Assembly: GCA_023515745.1 (NCBI GenBank)
Contig: JALECJ010000258.1
Span: 1,616,501 to 1,680,500, forward strand
DNA from: Amoeboaphelidium protococcarum
Taxonomy: Eukaryota; Aphelidiomycota; Aphelidea
Direction: 5' to 3'
Length of the DNA: 64,000 nucleotides
The translations under genes and the position numbers were made by a program. Within the stretch, counting starts at the first letter, position 1. Each line of letters begins with the position of its first letter. Positions 37,624 to 51,092 of the stretch are shown here, one piece after another. The notes beneath the pieces were generated by a model that did no database searches, had not been told where the DNA came from, and saw nothing but the letters and a program-made list of their open reading frames with translations.

Positions 37624-39976
37624 TCACCGTTTCACATATATTAAATGGTTCAATAGCAGCATTACAATCAAAGAGACAGAAACATATTTAACCACAATTT
37701 TGAAGTTTTGCTTACGTTACAGAGTCTTAGAAAAGGACGCAACCAGATCATTAGTACAACGTGCCGCTAGCTTTGAAGTATACCAAAAGACTAATGAGGT
37801 CGCTATAAGATTGAACCAGAAAGTAACCGCGCCAGATACCGGGATCAAAGTAAGCAGACCTTTTGAATCATTCGCAAGCCAGACGTGGTATTGCAGTACA
37901 AAAGTCTCCAATGATATACCGCCAATGTGCTCAAACCATCCCGAGGTGTACTGACAAGCTGTGGAATTGCAATTTCTTAGCATGATGTATCCGAGTATTG
38001 GTATTACAGAGATGTACGGATGCCATTAGTTATACGACGGTTTGTCAATGAAGCTCAACTAGAAATTGATATACCAAACTATTAGCGCGAGTCCTAAAGC
38101 AGTCCATATTCTTTGCATAAAATATTGTCGATTTTGTAAAGTTTACCAGACTTTACAATTATAATCCTTACACTTTTATACTAATAACGCTGTAAGAGCA
38201 CCAAAGAAGCAGGCATTAACGTCCAGCGAAAGTCTGAACAGCCACTCTTCATTGTCCCATTAGATGCCTGCAATCTAGGAAATCCACTTCATTGGCCAAG
38301 TGATGAATTATGGACAATACAATACACTTGCATTGAGCAGGCCCTGGATTACTAACAGTTTTGATAGCAGGAAAGTGACATTCTAATTGTATTTACTCAG
38401 CAACAGCATTGACACGTACAACACAATATACCAAAACGTTATCAGCGGAGTGAAATAATACTTCTGATACGGAAGTCCAGTAATATAAGATAGAAAAATG
38501 GTAAGAAGATTCAGTCTTAGGACAGTTTTAACCAGCTTTTACCAGCTAAAATCAGCTTTAGTGTACAATTGCATGAAATGGCCGTACGCAGACAAATACA
38601 AGTATGATGCAACGAGGATGCGCATGAAGTTGTATATCCCAATTACTGAGGATGCACCTGCATAATGATAAGCCAGAATGACCAGTTACATCCATCCTTT
38701 CCACTCCTGTGTAATCTGCCTATTCATGAACCCGCCATCTGCACTTGAGTCATTCCGTTTGATTGTAGAGAGTCCACCGACTACTATGATACATATGAGA
38801 GATACGAATAGCTTCTGATTGTAAAACTTGTCCTGCTTTGATATCAAATTTAATCTATCGCATATATACGCCAAACATACGACTCCAATCAGTTGTAGGA
38901 TTTTGACTGCCCACAACGGAATAGGAATCTTGCGCGATACTGAGACCGATTTAACGCTCAACAAGCACAAAGAGACGATTAGTATCATGCCAAAAACCAG
39001 GCTGTGTGGTATGTTATTCTAGTATCGAGTACAGCAGCGACCGCTCAAGTGCAACTTTTCATTGCATATTCGATTGAGTAGCAAGTCACGTTGAGTCTCG
39101 TACAGAGCCGATTCATAATGCAAACCATCCGCAGACTTAAAGTCACTTTTCAAAGATATTTCATAAAATACATTGTTAACATGCAGCTATTTATGCTATT
39201 AAGCTTTCTACTTTAGAATAGAGTTCAGAATGGCTATACGATCATTTGTCAGTGTCTACCTTCTCTCCTGTGACAGGAGTTCACTAACCACTGGTAGTAT
39301 AGGAGAGACATGGACGGAATTATCAACAGTACTTAATCTATTCAGGGAACTCTAGTATTGACTCTTGGCTCGCGCAAAAGAGTCTGAGTATCGCATATAC
39401 CAAGCGCCATAGTTAATAACGGTGATTGAATTACTACTAATAGATTGAAAGCTCTCTGTTGAATTTAGAAAAGGATCCCATATAAACAAAACTTTAACAC
39501 TCCCATCTGCAGTCGTAAACTAAGACGATTGATGATGTTTTATCACAGGGCTTTATTCAAACAGAGATGCAAATGCAAGGTAGAAATGTCTGCCTTAGGA
39601 ATCTCCAATGATGGTAACATTCCGATCACGTAGGCATTGACGCGCATTCACTTGATTATACTAAGCCATTTAACATCCAGCAGCATTCCACCTATCGTTA
39701 AACCAGAATCCATTCTATAGCACAGTGCATGGTATCTCCAAGACACTCCCTACAAAGACTAGATACAATAAATAGATTCGCAGTCTCGATTGAAATATCT
39801 ATACCTGTATAAAAGGCGCCACTATTTGAGAGCAAGTTTAGCAGTAAGCCAACACTGAAAACTAGTAAAGCAGCAGTTGAGACATTGGAAAACTTTTTGC
39901 CTTTGGAGCGTACATTATTAAGTAACGGTGTATCCACTATAGCCAACTACTCAACGTCGGTTCCGGACACTTGCAT
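37624..39976 (-). CDS. CASD1/Cas1p-type glycan O-acetyltransferase
   Basis: Exons 39805-39976 and 37624-39749 (55-bp intron) give 765 aa. After an N-terminal TM comes a luminal SGNH-hydrolase-like domain. Present are the family start CTVLQNGFWFNDRWNAAGCQ and MAQYNQVNARQCLRDRN, the catalytic Ser in TIIGDSQGRHFYLAF, and a DGLHYE block supplying Asp/His. About ten TM helices follow, with the Cas1p motif GISLETFVLQYHVWLANDSKG. CASD1 9-O-acetylates sialic acid in animals and Cas1p acetylates capsular glycans in Cryptococcus; here the acceptor is unknown. In the secretory pathway (Golgi) by family. Confidence 0.92.
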
Positions 39977-40117
39977 TTCTCTCTCAGTTTCGCGCGCTTC
40001 TTCAAACAACTTTCAAAGGCTCTTGTAGAATTCCCTTATGCGCCGTTTTTGACCATCAGTTAGTTCCCTCTGTAAAGTAGTAAATCAATAATAAAAGGCT
40101 TTTCGCGCGATAAGAAT

Positions 40118-41026
40118 ATGAAACGTAAAGTTTTGTTAATGGGCAAGAGTGGTAGTGGCAAGACGTCCATGAGATGCATCATATTTGCCAATTACATTGC
40201 TGGTGATACGCGCCGACTGGGTGCCACGATCGATGTCGAGCATAGCCATGTTAGATTTATGGGGAATCTGGTGCTAAATCTTTGGGATTGTGGCGGTTAA
40301 GAAGCGTTCATGGAGAGTTACTTTACCAGCTAGAAAGACCATATATTCAAGAATGTACAGGTGCTGATTTACGTGATGGATGTGGAGACTAAAGCTGATG
40401 AGGATGTTGATCGCGACCTGAATAATTACTAAATGTGTATCGATGCTCTCAAAGCCAACAGCCCATAGGCTAAAGTATTCGTTCTCATACACAAGATGGA
40501 TCTAGTTAATCTTATGGACAGAGAGTCAACTATGTCCATGTGGTTGAATCGATTGAAAGTTGTAGACAAGGGAGATGCAATGTATTTTGCCACCTCAATC
40601 TGGGATGAGTCCTTGTATAAGGCTTGGAGCTCCATTGTACATTCTCTTATTCCGGACATTGATAATCTCTAGAATAATCTTGCATCCTTCTGCAAAACTT
40701 GCCATGCTGATGAGGTTGTACTATTTGAGCGTACCACGTTCCTGGTGATTAGTCACGCCAACACTCGTGAGTACAGTGATGCACACAGATTCGAGAAGAT
40801 CTCCAACATTATCAAGCAGTTTAAATTAAGTTGTACGAAGTTATAGACATCATTCCAGTCTATGGAGATTTCTAATTCAAACTATACTGCGTGTGTTGAG
40901 ACTCTGACTGCCAACACGTTCATCATGGTGATTCTCTCAGATCCAGACGTGGAACCGGCCGCAGTCAAACTAAACATTATGCTCGCAAGGAAGTACTTTG
41001 ATTAGCTCGAAATTGTAGCTAAATGA
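40118..41026 (+). CDS. Rag GTPase, RagA/Gtr1 type
   Basis: 302 aa, intronless. G1 is [16 protein letters not shown] and the switch II region is [15 protein letters not shown]. The nucleotide-specificity loop is LIHKMDLV (RagA class HKMD). The C-terminal roadblock domain runs from about residue 185. It signals amino acids to TORC1 on the vacuole/lysosome as a heterodimer with a RagC/Gtr2 partner not seen here. Gln in CGGQEAF is encoded by TAA. Confidence 0.95.
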
Positions 41027-41296
41027 ATGTAATTAATACACCTTTTACGTTGTTTGCTGAAAGCTTATGGTGATAGAATATTATCGCTGCTTCATACGAT
41101 TTTGATTTGGTCAATTCAAATGTCATCTTCGCAATCTGAGCTCATACGGTACAGTGAAATATCACAGTGTGTTGGAACGCGCACGTCAAAACCTCTAAAA
41201 GTGTCTCGCGGTCTTCTTAGAACGGATTCCTTCTCTTGAACGTTTCTTTTCTGCAAAGCTAACGAACGTACTGACGAATAATAATAAACTATAATC

Positions 41297-41639
41297 ATGA
41301 ATCCAGATCGTTAAATTGCGTATTAAAAATTCTACATGGTAGGAGTATACGTTCTTAATTATTTTACTGTAATATAACGCTCCAGTTTTTTTTGATGATG
41401 TGTAGTCCCGTGGTAATTTGCCAGTGTATCTGAAGCACAAGATGGGAAAGCCACGCTACTTTTTCTCCCTCACTGCCACTGCAGTTTCTGTGTCGTGGGC
41501 TGGTTGGATGCTCTACTCGATGGCTTTTGTAAGTCTTGGATTTCTCATGGTTCTATAATAATATCTAATACCGTTTCCATGAATGTTGTAGAAGGTTAAT
41601 TAGGATCCTAATAGTCCAATCCATGGTGGTGGAAAGTGA
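41297..41639 (+). CDS. Cytochrome c oxidase subunit 7A-like, 70 aa
   Basis: Three short exons (41297-41338, 41406-41528, 41592-41639; introns of 67 and 63 bp, both ending TGTAG) join in frame. The product has the COX7A pattern: QKFYMSRGNLPVYLKHKMGKP (COX7A: QKLFQ...PVHLKGG) followed by one TM helix (TATAVSVSWAGWMLYSMAF) and a short tail. If right, the cell respires aerobically. No exon is long enough for ORF detection. Family call rests on a short motif plus topology. Confidence 0.6.
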
Positions 41640-41837
41640 GAATAATGAGGCAATAATGAAATTCTTGATATGCTTTTCTCATCGTTGCCAGTGCTTGACG
41701 AGAAGATATTTTGGCGAATATTTTGATTTTTCCGTTTCACTTTTACACAATCGTTAATTCGCTTGTTCCGTCTTGTTTCTCTTTACTGCATCTCTACTGT
41801 TTAGTTATCGTCTTGATACTCTATCTACCTCACCTTG

Positions 41838-44756
41838 ATGCAGCTTCTAGACAAGAACGGTCGGTACCTAACTCTGTCCTCTGGAAAGGATATTGTGGTG
41901 GCTGATGTATCCCGCATTGATAATGGTAAAGTTGATTCAAAGATTGCATAGTCACAAAAGTTTAGTCTGAAATAGAAGCCCATATCATCTTATGGCTATT
42001 AGAATGTATTACTTATGCGATATCCTGATAATTTGTACCAAATTGCTAATCGTAAAGGTGATAAGCTGTTTGAACAATAGTTTGAAGAAGAGCTTTATCA
42101 TTATTGTCTTAATGATTTATACTTTGTCTATTAAGAATCTAAGGGTCGTGACATCTGTCTGTATGATTTAGCATCTCATACTGAGATATCAGCTGGTATA
42201 CGTGGAGACTAATATGTTCTAGCCTAAAAGTTGTTAGCTGTAGTGAATGGTGATATGATAAATCTCTATCTACTTCCTTCTATGGTTTTAGTCGGTCAAT
42301 ACCAGCACTCGTGTCAGATAAAAAAGATATATTGTAATGACTTTGCTACCAAGATTATCATTATTGATGACAGTTAGAATGCATATATTTATCATAGTCT
42401 TTAGGATATATCTATAAAGTTGCCTTTACCAGATAACCAGCAAGTGATAGATTGTGTGTTCCAATCAAAGGTGCTGTCATGCTGCTCACTGTTTCTTATA
42501 TAAACTGAAGATTAAATACTAGTGATAGCGTTTACTTTAAATCATGTTAGAGGAGAGTTTATAGACGTGGTAGCTAACATTACAGTGGACCATTAATATA
42601 AAATATTGGACATCTAGTAGACCGGTATACTCTGTTTCGATAATAATAAGATGTGTGTATTATACTTTGAACAAGATTCTGAACTGAATGTTCAATCATT
42701 AATTCTACTGGGATAACATAGCACTCTGCTATAGAAACAATTTTCCTCTGCTGAATGGCTCACTGTGATTAAAATTGCTCTTGAGTTTATGTCAATTCAA
42801 CTCGCATTTGAAGTTGTCTAGTTATTGATTCAACGGAAGCTGCTTATGGTTCAATTTAACTCTAGCTATTCTATTGTTTAATTACAAGATGCTTTATTAG
42901 TGTTGTAAAAATGTGTTGACAAGAGGTACGTTTAAGGGGAAATTTGTCGTATTTTGCAGCAATATGAGCTGGCTGAGATGCACTATCTACAATGCTTTAC
43001 TCCTCAGAAGACCGTTGAGATGTGGATTGAGTTGGAGAATCTTGACCGCGCGTATTAAATTGCCAAAACTTTGCAGGATTATGATATAAGTACTGTGTAT
43101 CTTTTATAGGCGGATAAGAAAGAATCGTAAAAGTAGTATTAAGATGCGTTGAAGCTTTATAAGAAAGCGTAAGACGGCCGCTTAGAGTCATTGAAAAGTG
43201 TAGCAGTTCGTGGCGCTATCAAGATGATGTTGCGATGTAATCAAATATAGAGTGCCGTGGAATAAGCCTTATCTCTGAATGATCCAGCTTTCAGTGGCGA
43301 ATGTGGTGAGATCCTTTAGTCGTTGGCCTATAATGAAGAAGCGCTGCATATGTACGTCAAAGCGTAAGATTTTAATAGAGCTACGGCTCTGATGTTGAAG
43401 TTGGGAAAGTATCAGCTTGCTAGGAAAATCATCGCCAAAGTTAAAGACGGGAAAGTTCAGTCAGACTATGGAAAGCATTTGGAGGCTCAAGGAGAGTTTA
43501 GTGAAGCTAGATAGTATTACATTAAGGCTTAAGATCACTTGGCTTTAGTCTAGCTTCTCGTCCGCAAATTAGGCTCTGTCGATGAAGCTGTTGATTTAGT
43601 AAAGTAATCTAAAGACTAGACTGCTGGAAAGTATCTTATCACGTATTTAATAGAGGAATTAAATGATTCGCAAAGTGCCATCGACGTTGCTTTAGAGATT
43701 GGTCAACATGATTTGGCTTTTGTTATGGCCAAGAACCATAATAAATTGGATATCTATGCCGATCGTTTAGTGAATTTGGAATCTGTTGATAATATAAAGA
43801 GTATGGCTGAAGAAATGGAGTAGCGACAGTTGTATAACGTTGCAGCCAAGTTGCATTTGAGATTGAAAGATTTTGGTCGAGTGGAAAGATTACTGCCGAG
43901 ACTTGCTATTGATGATTCGTATTTAGTGATTTGTGCTGACCTTTTCTCCAATACAAAGAACAAGGAAGCTGCCATTAAAGTGTGGAATTCGTTGTAGAAG
44001 CATTTATCTAATCTTGATTACAATCTGGTGTACTAGTTCTTATCTGTCAGTGGTTTACATGATGTAATGACGAGTTTTGTCATTTCAAAGTCTGCTGATC
44101 TGATGAAAGATGAGTAAATTTTAGATGCTCGAAGAATATTGTGTAAATTTTTGGAAGATCATCCAGAGATACAGAATCAAGAAGTATCGAGATATTTAAT
44201 TCTATGCTAATCCTTTGTATTATCGCCAATGCATTCTGATAGATCTGAAATAGAAACGCAAGCTGTGCTACTGAGCCGTCTTTGTCAGTCCGTGGAATTG
44301 TTTGGCAAAGCAAAAAGTAAACTCCTAGCACTAGCATCCGTTAAATGTTATAATTATGGTGCTAAGAAGTAGGCATTCAAGTATGCGTCTCATCTAATGG
44401 AGATCATAGAGGATATCTCTGAGGTTGAAGACAAGTATTAAAAGACTATTGAGCGTATTCTAAGACGACCGGAAGGCGATGAACGTCAATTGCCCCCTGC
44501 TCGCTGTCTTTAATGTAACGCGTCTAATCCTCAGGATTCTTTGAACTGTAGTTAGTGCAAGGTACAAGCGACTATATGCTTTGCATCTGGATTGTGGTGC
44601 GATGCAGAATCTATCGCCAATTGTCCTCACTGTAAATGTACATTCAACAGACCGGCAATAGCAAATTACTTGCAAAGCTCCAACCGGTGTCCCCTTTGCG
44701 AAAGATCTTTATCCATGGATCAACTCGTGTCTTATGATAGGCCATATTCTAAATGA
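41838..44756 (+). CDS. IFT144/WDR19, intraflagellar transport complex A
   Basis: A 972-aa intronless protein for retrograde ciliary transport. The N-terminal ~320 residues are beta-propeller-like (DKNGRYLTLSSGKDIVVADV). TPR repeats follow, including the WDR19 blocks SAVEQALSLNDPAFSGECGEI and YNEEALHMYVKAQDFNRATA, then the C-terminal motif KYQKTIERILRRPEGDE and paired zinc ribbons (CLQCNASNPQDSLNCSQC ... CPHC ... CPLC). Human WDR19 is 1342 aa: about one propeller is missing at the N-terminus. An in-frame TGA at 41814 excludes a longer single exon, so either the protein is short or an upstream exon escaped me. Confidence 0.88.
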
Positions 44757-44885
44757 TGAACTTGATTTTGTTCGTTATAGTGTTTTTAATGTTTAGTCGT
44801 GTTCCTCTTTTCTACCACCGTACCGTGTTAAATGCTGAAAACTGCGATCAGATTAAATTTATCATCGTTGACTCGAAAGTTGAAG

Positions 44886-45830
44886 ATGAGCAACTCTAAT
44901 TATTCGCTGGTGCAACGTGTATAAGATGCCGTAAATAAAATTGCGCCTCTTCAATATGCGGAAAAGGAATGGGATAACGTAGGTACTCTTGTACAGTCGC
45001 CTTCATGCAGAGGCAATGCGGTGATTTTGACCAACGATATTACTGATCAAGTGGTTGATGAAGCGATTTAGAGGAATGCTGGTGTCATTTTGTCGTACCA
45101 TCCAATTATATTTCGCGGCATGAAGTCTATGAATTGCGAGTCTGCTGCACCTAAAGAGCGACAAGTTGTCAGATGCTTAACGAATGGTATCTCTGTATTC
45201 TGTCCTCATTCAGCCCTTGACGCGACACCCGCAGTAGAGTTTAATATTAACGAATGGCTCCTTCGCTCCGCACTTGGTTAATCAGCTTTATTAGATTCTA
45301 AGGCTGGTGACAAGTTAAATTAATTGCGTCCGTCTGATATTATTGATCTCAAGACGGACATTTCAAGCGGCGTCAAGTATGGATGTGGAAGATTCATCGT
45401 TCTGTAATCTTAAAATGATAATGGTGGCAGCACTCTCAGTCTTACCAAAGTTATCTCAAATCTATTATAAAATCTAGAATTAGAGCACCTTTAATCTACC
45501 GCATCGTCTGTGGAAGATAAAGAAAAGATTGTAAAGGGAATTGCGGTGTGCGTTGGATCAGGATCTGGGGTGTTTTCAAAGTTACGTTGCGATCAGGTGA
45601 ATCTTCTTATTACTGGCGAAATGTCTCATCATGAGATTCTATTATACAAAGAGAAAGGAGTCGATGTTATACTGCTGGGACACGATAATTCTGAACGTGG
45701 CTATTTGAAAGTGCTACAAAAGTATCTCTAACGCGAACTTAGCGGAGTCGATGTCCTTGTGAGCTAATCAGACAAATCGCTCCTTACGGTACACTCCATC
45801 AGTAATATTGGTAATAATAATAATAAATGA
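44886..45830 (+). CDS. NIF3 family protein (NIF3L1-like)
   Basis: 314 aa, intronless. Dinuclear-metal NIF3/YbgI fold. Present are PLQYAEKEWDNVGTLVQSPS (family: WDNxGLLV), SYHPIIFRGMKS, CPHSALDATP, GIAVCVGSGSGVFSKL, LLITGEMSHHEIL and a GHDNSERGYL motif (family GHxxSE). It was once annotated as GTP cyclohydrolase I type 2; the actual reaction is unknown. Convergent with uS10m, stops 27 bp apart. Confidence 0.93.
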
Positions 45831-45857
45831 AAAGTCTATTACCATTTCAATAGTTAC

Positions 45858-46478
45858 TCATTGTTCAAGCACATTTTACTACTTTTCATTTTAACTTTAC
45901 TACGACTAGTTCACATGCAACAAGTGAGGCTCATGATCAATAAGTTCATAATCCATTCCGATACCGGCGGGCATTTACATCGAGATGTAATGAAGCCACT
46001 TACTGACGACTTGACTATCAGCCTTGAGGTTCTGACTCTTCACACCAGGTACAGCGTCGACTTATACCCTAGCCTCATTACCTGATCGAAATAGAGCCAA
46101 CTAGCGATGATATGTTCTGATATGGAACGTATCTTGATGTCGACCATGGACAAACGGCGATCTATTCACAATATAAGAACGCGTCTAATACGATACATCT
46201 TCAGTATTTTCATACCTTGCAGCATCGCTAGATCCGTGCGACTATTAATCTTCATCGCCACTTATCATGGCAGATGGAATATTATGAGGATAGATATCAG
46301 CTGATTAACCATCTGGAGTCAGCGAGTGAGGACGCGTCAAAGTTTTGTCAATTGGGTAGATAGTCTTGCTAACAGGAATCTTGAATGCCTGTGCTGCCTA
46401 TCTACTAAAAGACACAAATGGATCCAGCATTCCGCTAGTATTTGACTTGAAAGTCACCACAGCGAGTAAGTTTTTCAT
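45858..46478 (-). CDS. Mitochondrial ribosomal protein uS10m
   Basis: 206 aa, intronless. The core NRSPFVHGRHQDTFHIRTYHR is the mitochondrial S10 signature (RSPFxHKxSQExFExRTHKR), preceded by a basic N-terminal presequence (MKNLLAVVTFKSNTSG). The protein ends QNEKQQNVLEQ-TGA. Together with the COX7A-like gene it supports a mitochondrion with its own translation system. Confidence 0.85.
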
Positions 46479-46653
46479 ATTATATATTCCGTGTTTGATC
46501 TGATAGCTTAAAAGAGATCAGCGATCCAAGTTATAAGCAATCAGAGACATTTGAAAGAGAAAGTCGCGCAATGTCAAATAAAATCTCAAGATATTAGTAA
46601 AAAGGACGCTGTAGTAATAATCCTATTAAATTCACACAGTCATAATTATTCAT

Positions 46654-47299
46654 TCAGCTTGATATAGACTGCGATGATTTGCGCCGTCTCTGCGATACTT
46701 CGTAGTTGTAGACTCGCGCCAGGTTCACCTCTACAATAGTGATCTATTCACGCAGGTACTCCAAATCTGAATTTATGAGCTCCAGAGACTTTGCCGCTCG
46801 CTACCTCTTGTCAGCTAGAAGATCCTCAGCCTCTTTCAACGTATATTCCACCATTATGTTGGCACCTAGCCAAATACCAACTTTTGTAGCTGATTCACCA
46901 TCACCAAGCACAGGCTTATCCACCGAGGCCGTGGCATAAACGGCATCGCTCAATTCATACCTCACGTTCTGACTACCAGTATCTTCTGATTAAGCAGATG
47001 CGATTAGATTACGCACAGCTTCTAGCGACTTTTCTAGTTCTGGAATTTTGGTGTTCAAATTCTATTTCTTTGCCTACAGCTACACTTCCATTCTCTTGTA
47101 GGTGGACAGCATATCATCAAATTTCCTCAACAGCGCGTGTGCATCCATCTCTGGGCTCAGAAACTTTTCAACCTCATCCTACAAAAGTGAATTACATACT
47201 GGTGAACAAATTTATTAGACTTTTATTGCTATTCAATATTCTTACCACAAATGGCGCTTAAGGAATGCCACTTTCATTATACATGACATTCTGCGTCAT
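46654..47299 (-). CDS. Prefoldin subunit 3 (VBP1/PFDN3)
   Basis: Exons 47246-47299 and 46654-47178 (67-bp intron) give 192 aa. Alpha-type prefoldin: two long coiled coils flank a beta-hairpin containing VGIWLGANIMVEYTLKEAEDLL, the family signature. The exon 1 start GIPQAPFVDEVEKFL is diagnostic of PFDN3. It delivers nascent actin and tubulin to CCT. Confidence 0.93.
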
Positions 47300-47470
47300 G
47301 GTAACAACTCTTTTTTTGATTGATCACAGTTTTAGTGGTTGGAGAGAGCGCGATGGGAGAAAGTTTTGAAAGAGCCGCACTGATCTCAAAGTCCAAACTC
47401 ATCAAAACACTTGAACACAGCAGGTAGCTCTTTATTTAAGTACAGAAATTAAAATATCTGTTATATTCTA

Positions 47471-50191
47471 TCAATCAGACATGATACTTTCAACGCCCCA
47501 CATTTGTAACGCGTCTTGGTAAGATTTGGGATAGTCACGCAAATTTGGGCCAATTTTGTCAATGACATGGCGCCAATTTTTATACAACTCCTGTCTCCTT
47601 TGGACATTGTATCGCACCATTGCCTTGTGTACACCATTGAAATCAGTTTTATCAAGCACAGTTGCCAAGTGTTTCCAAGAATCAAATTGAATTACATTCT
47701 TCCACTAGTAAAAGTCTGCATACTGCAACCAGTACTTCTTGGCTGCCAGAGATTCATCTTCTGGACTAAACTTATGACTAGAATTCGGATGTTGAGGGAT
47801 AACAAAATGGTCCTGTCCCAAACTACAATATAACGGACTACTCAATATTACTCTGTCCGTTATCAGACCCAACTCAAGCAGAAAATCTACAGACGGTACG
47901 AATATAGGAACTCCAATAGCGGCCAATTCAGTCAAACCGTAACTCAATACAGCGTATGGCAAAATAACAACGGCTCGATGATCAGCAATATTGTCTAATG
48001 TGTACCTTCCGTACAACTGCTTTGCAGTCACAAACTTCCATTTCTCAGACTGTCCAAGTGCAGAGACGATGTTGAACTCACTCTCATAAGGTAAGCCCTG
48101 TAGTTACAACGGACCAACCAAAATCTCTTTTCTCCTCGGATAGTATCGCGTATTCTGAGTATAAGCAAAAGATGTTGCTGGTAGAATTAAAGGTTCAACG
48201 CCTGTATAATACTTGATGTACTCGGCATCATATTTACCCATTGCAGCAATAATATTCGTAGGAGCACCTTACTTTGGCTTTGCCATCAGTTAAACATGCT
48301 CAATCAATCTCTTCCAAGAATTTTCCGAGCATCTGCCCATGGTAAATCTGTGAGCTGGCAGGAATATGATGGATCTATTCATAGGCATGTAAGCTTCACA
48401 GAAGGAGCTTACAAATGAGCATACAAACGCGCTAGTCTACTGCATAACCTCATTTCCCGTGTAATCCTAGTAAAATTGCTTAACTTCAGGTTCCGTCAAT
48501 GGTGACATTGTATGCTTAGTTCTTTACTCAATCAGTGGGGCTCTTGGTGCAATAGTAGAGTGAGGATGAACAAAGACTTCTGGATAAGGACCAGATAGTC
48601 CTTTGGCTCCAGCATTCACATAGCGTTAACCAATACTCATTAATACCGAAGAAATATCTGCGCGAACTCCATCATGCAAGTCAGAGCTCCATATTGATAG
48701 AGATTTAGATTAAATCACAGGCTCAGGGAACTGATACCCCACAGAATGTAAATCCTTGAGCCACGCCATGACGAGATCGATATCTGATTATCCAATTACG
48801 CCAATCTCATAACATTGAATATAAATTTACAATAATCGCTCTGGGATTGATGCATCTGGCCTAAATGTAATTTGATCCAAATACTGAACAAAAGCTTTAG
48901 TCTGAGTGTATAGAGGATACTCGGCAACAAAATCAGCATCATAAGAGTGTTCATTGCGTCTATGCTCGACCCAAGGAGCTGCAAACGCCACCTAACCAGC
49001 ATCAATATCATGCAGAATACGAATCCAGATGTAAGATCTCCAGATATCAGTCACCCGACCATGAACACTGATTGGTAGAAGAAGGCCGAAGAAGGATTGT
49101 CTAGTAGTCATTAGCGCTTATGCATTCAGCGGCGCATACTGACGCTCATTCATAACCACAGGAGTCACCGACTGATCAAATTTCAAAGGCAGCGGCTGGC
49201 TCAATCTATAGATGGCGTCCATATCCGGATCAATCGAGGCCAAAGATTGAACAAGAGCAAGTCTATTCGATACTGTCAACTTTTCTACATCACTTGCACT
49301 TACAGCGTTCTAATGAGACTTGATCAGGGATAGAGGAAATCCTCTAGGCCATGTTGCAGATGCAGTGTATACGCTCATATCAACGAAACTGGCATATGGA
49401 TTGAAGAAGGAGTGACTGATATTCTTTGACGCGGTGCTTGGAAGCTTGATTTCAGACAAATTTACAAATTCCCCGACAGTCTTGAGACTATCAGACGTGA
49501 GTTCATTATCATCATCGCAATCATAGATATCAACGGCACAGTGATGAATAGCATAGAGATAACCCAAATTCTTGCGACCAAAGTGGTTCCACGGTATCTT
49601 GCTATTCATGGAGTAAGGTAACTACTTCTGCATCTCTACAGTAAGATAGACAACGTTATCTTTGAACTGACTGACCAAACTCTAATACTTATCCTCAGGC
49701 GTCTTCTTGTCACCAACAATAACGGCACACCAGCCAGATAATCTGATCACCTGCTATATAGTTTTTGATGGATCGAAAATAGTCGTAATCACTACCCACT
49801 TTTTGCAGCACAACTGACCATCGGCAGGTGACAACACAGTAGATGCAAATGTTTCAGGTGTCAATTGGGATTTAACAAATTCCTGAGCACTAACACCCTG
49901 GTAATCGAATCTCTTTAAAGCGGTCCAAACTTTTCCAGTGGTTGCAAGTTGTTGATCATCTTTAGGCGCAGACGGGGGTGCAGATGTGTCCACCTTACTA
50001 CCATTACCATTACCTGGAGCAGAATCGTTAACATTCTTTGGGGGCTAATCTTGAAACGGTTTGTCCTTCTGCGTGAAAAACGATTCTGACAGATTTCTAC
50101 CCGCGGGCAGAGTAATGACAGCCAAAGTTATCAGACACAGAGCCAGTAGAAGAATTGCCGCCAGCTGAGTTTGTCTTGGTTAAGTTCTCAT
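47471..50191 (-). CDS. STELLO/DUF288-like Golgi glycosyltransferase-related protein
   Basis: A 906-aa intronless type II membrane protein (TM about residues 9-28 after MRTQPRQTQ). After a Ser/Asn linker come KKWVVITTIFDPSKTI and GWCAVIVGDKKTP. Next is RKNLGYLYAIHHCAVDIYD followed by DDDNE, the DxD-like centre of the DUF288 family (plant STELLO, nematode homologues). The second half (from about residue 520) has GAPTNIIAAMGKYDAEYIKYY and a second alpha/beta domain. Plant STELLOs organise cellulose synthase in the Golgi; here the role is unknown. Confidence 0.8.
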
Positions 50192-50684
50192 TATACCTAA
50201 TATATACTGTTTTGACTTGATAGTAATACAAATTACCTGGTGATGATGTAAAGTTTGACTTTCAGTGGGAGGTTCCCAAGTTTTTGTCTTCTTTCATCGA
50301 CTTGGCCAGCCTGACTACTTAGTAACCATGGTGATATCGATACGGTTTGATTGATGCACACGTTCTTATGATGTACTTACTTATGATAATTAATTTGCTA
50401 GTCGAGTACTCTTAAAAATCACTCAATGGACAGCGAGCCTGCTGAATGCTGAGTTTTACAGTAGTTTTGCAACACTGCGACAATTGTCGCTGCTCTGCAA
50501 ATACCAAGTGCGACATTTGTCGCTGTTGAACAATTCTAATTCTTAGTTGCATCGAGACTGTAGACAATGAAACGGATAGTTTGGATAACCGTATTCAATG
50601 TTCAATCTTTTCAGGTCCGTTTTATGACGAGATTGAACTTTAATCAGTCATGTCAGTGCAACTTTTCAACACTGCGACATTTGT
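50192..50684. other. Intergenic with palindromic 14-mers
   Basis: No gene. It holds GCGACAATTGTCGC (about 50477-50490), GCGACATTTGTCGC (about 50512-50525) and a half-copy GCGACATTTGT abutting the LTR at 50684. These 14-bp near-perfect palindromes recur after the LTR element. Confidence 0.6.
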
Positions 50685-50841
50685 ACGCAAAATATGGTGC
50701 TAGCGTCACAACGGACTAAAGTAGTTCGGAAAGTGAAAGTGAATTAATACGAATGAAACTAATAGATCTAGATTGTTAATACTCGTACTTCTAATTATAA
50801 CGTTCATCAAGCAAATACTTTACCAAGACGTTAGTCTCAAG
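50685..50841 (+). repeat. 5' LTR, 157 bp
   Basis: Begins ACGCAAAATATGG and ends TTAGTCTCAAG. About 93% identical to the 3' LTR, with a few substitutions and a 3-bp indel near TAGATTGTTAATACTCG. No obvious TG...CA termini. Confidence 0.85.
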
Positions 50842-51092
50842 AGATTAACAGTCGAAATATCAATGGCAGTCAGTCTTCGACTGCGGACGTGAATACTGAG
50901 TCCTCCAGTGGCAGAGTCGTATCTTCTGATCCTGATACGCTAAGCTTGTCTACACCTGCTTAAGTCGAGCGTATGAGTTTTGCTGCAGGTCCCCCTCGTC
51001 CTTACCTGTGCAAGAGTTCGGACAGTAAATTGTGTCCGCGCGCTTTACTGAAACGCTACTGTTATAACGTTTTTCAATTGACGTGAAACAGT

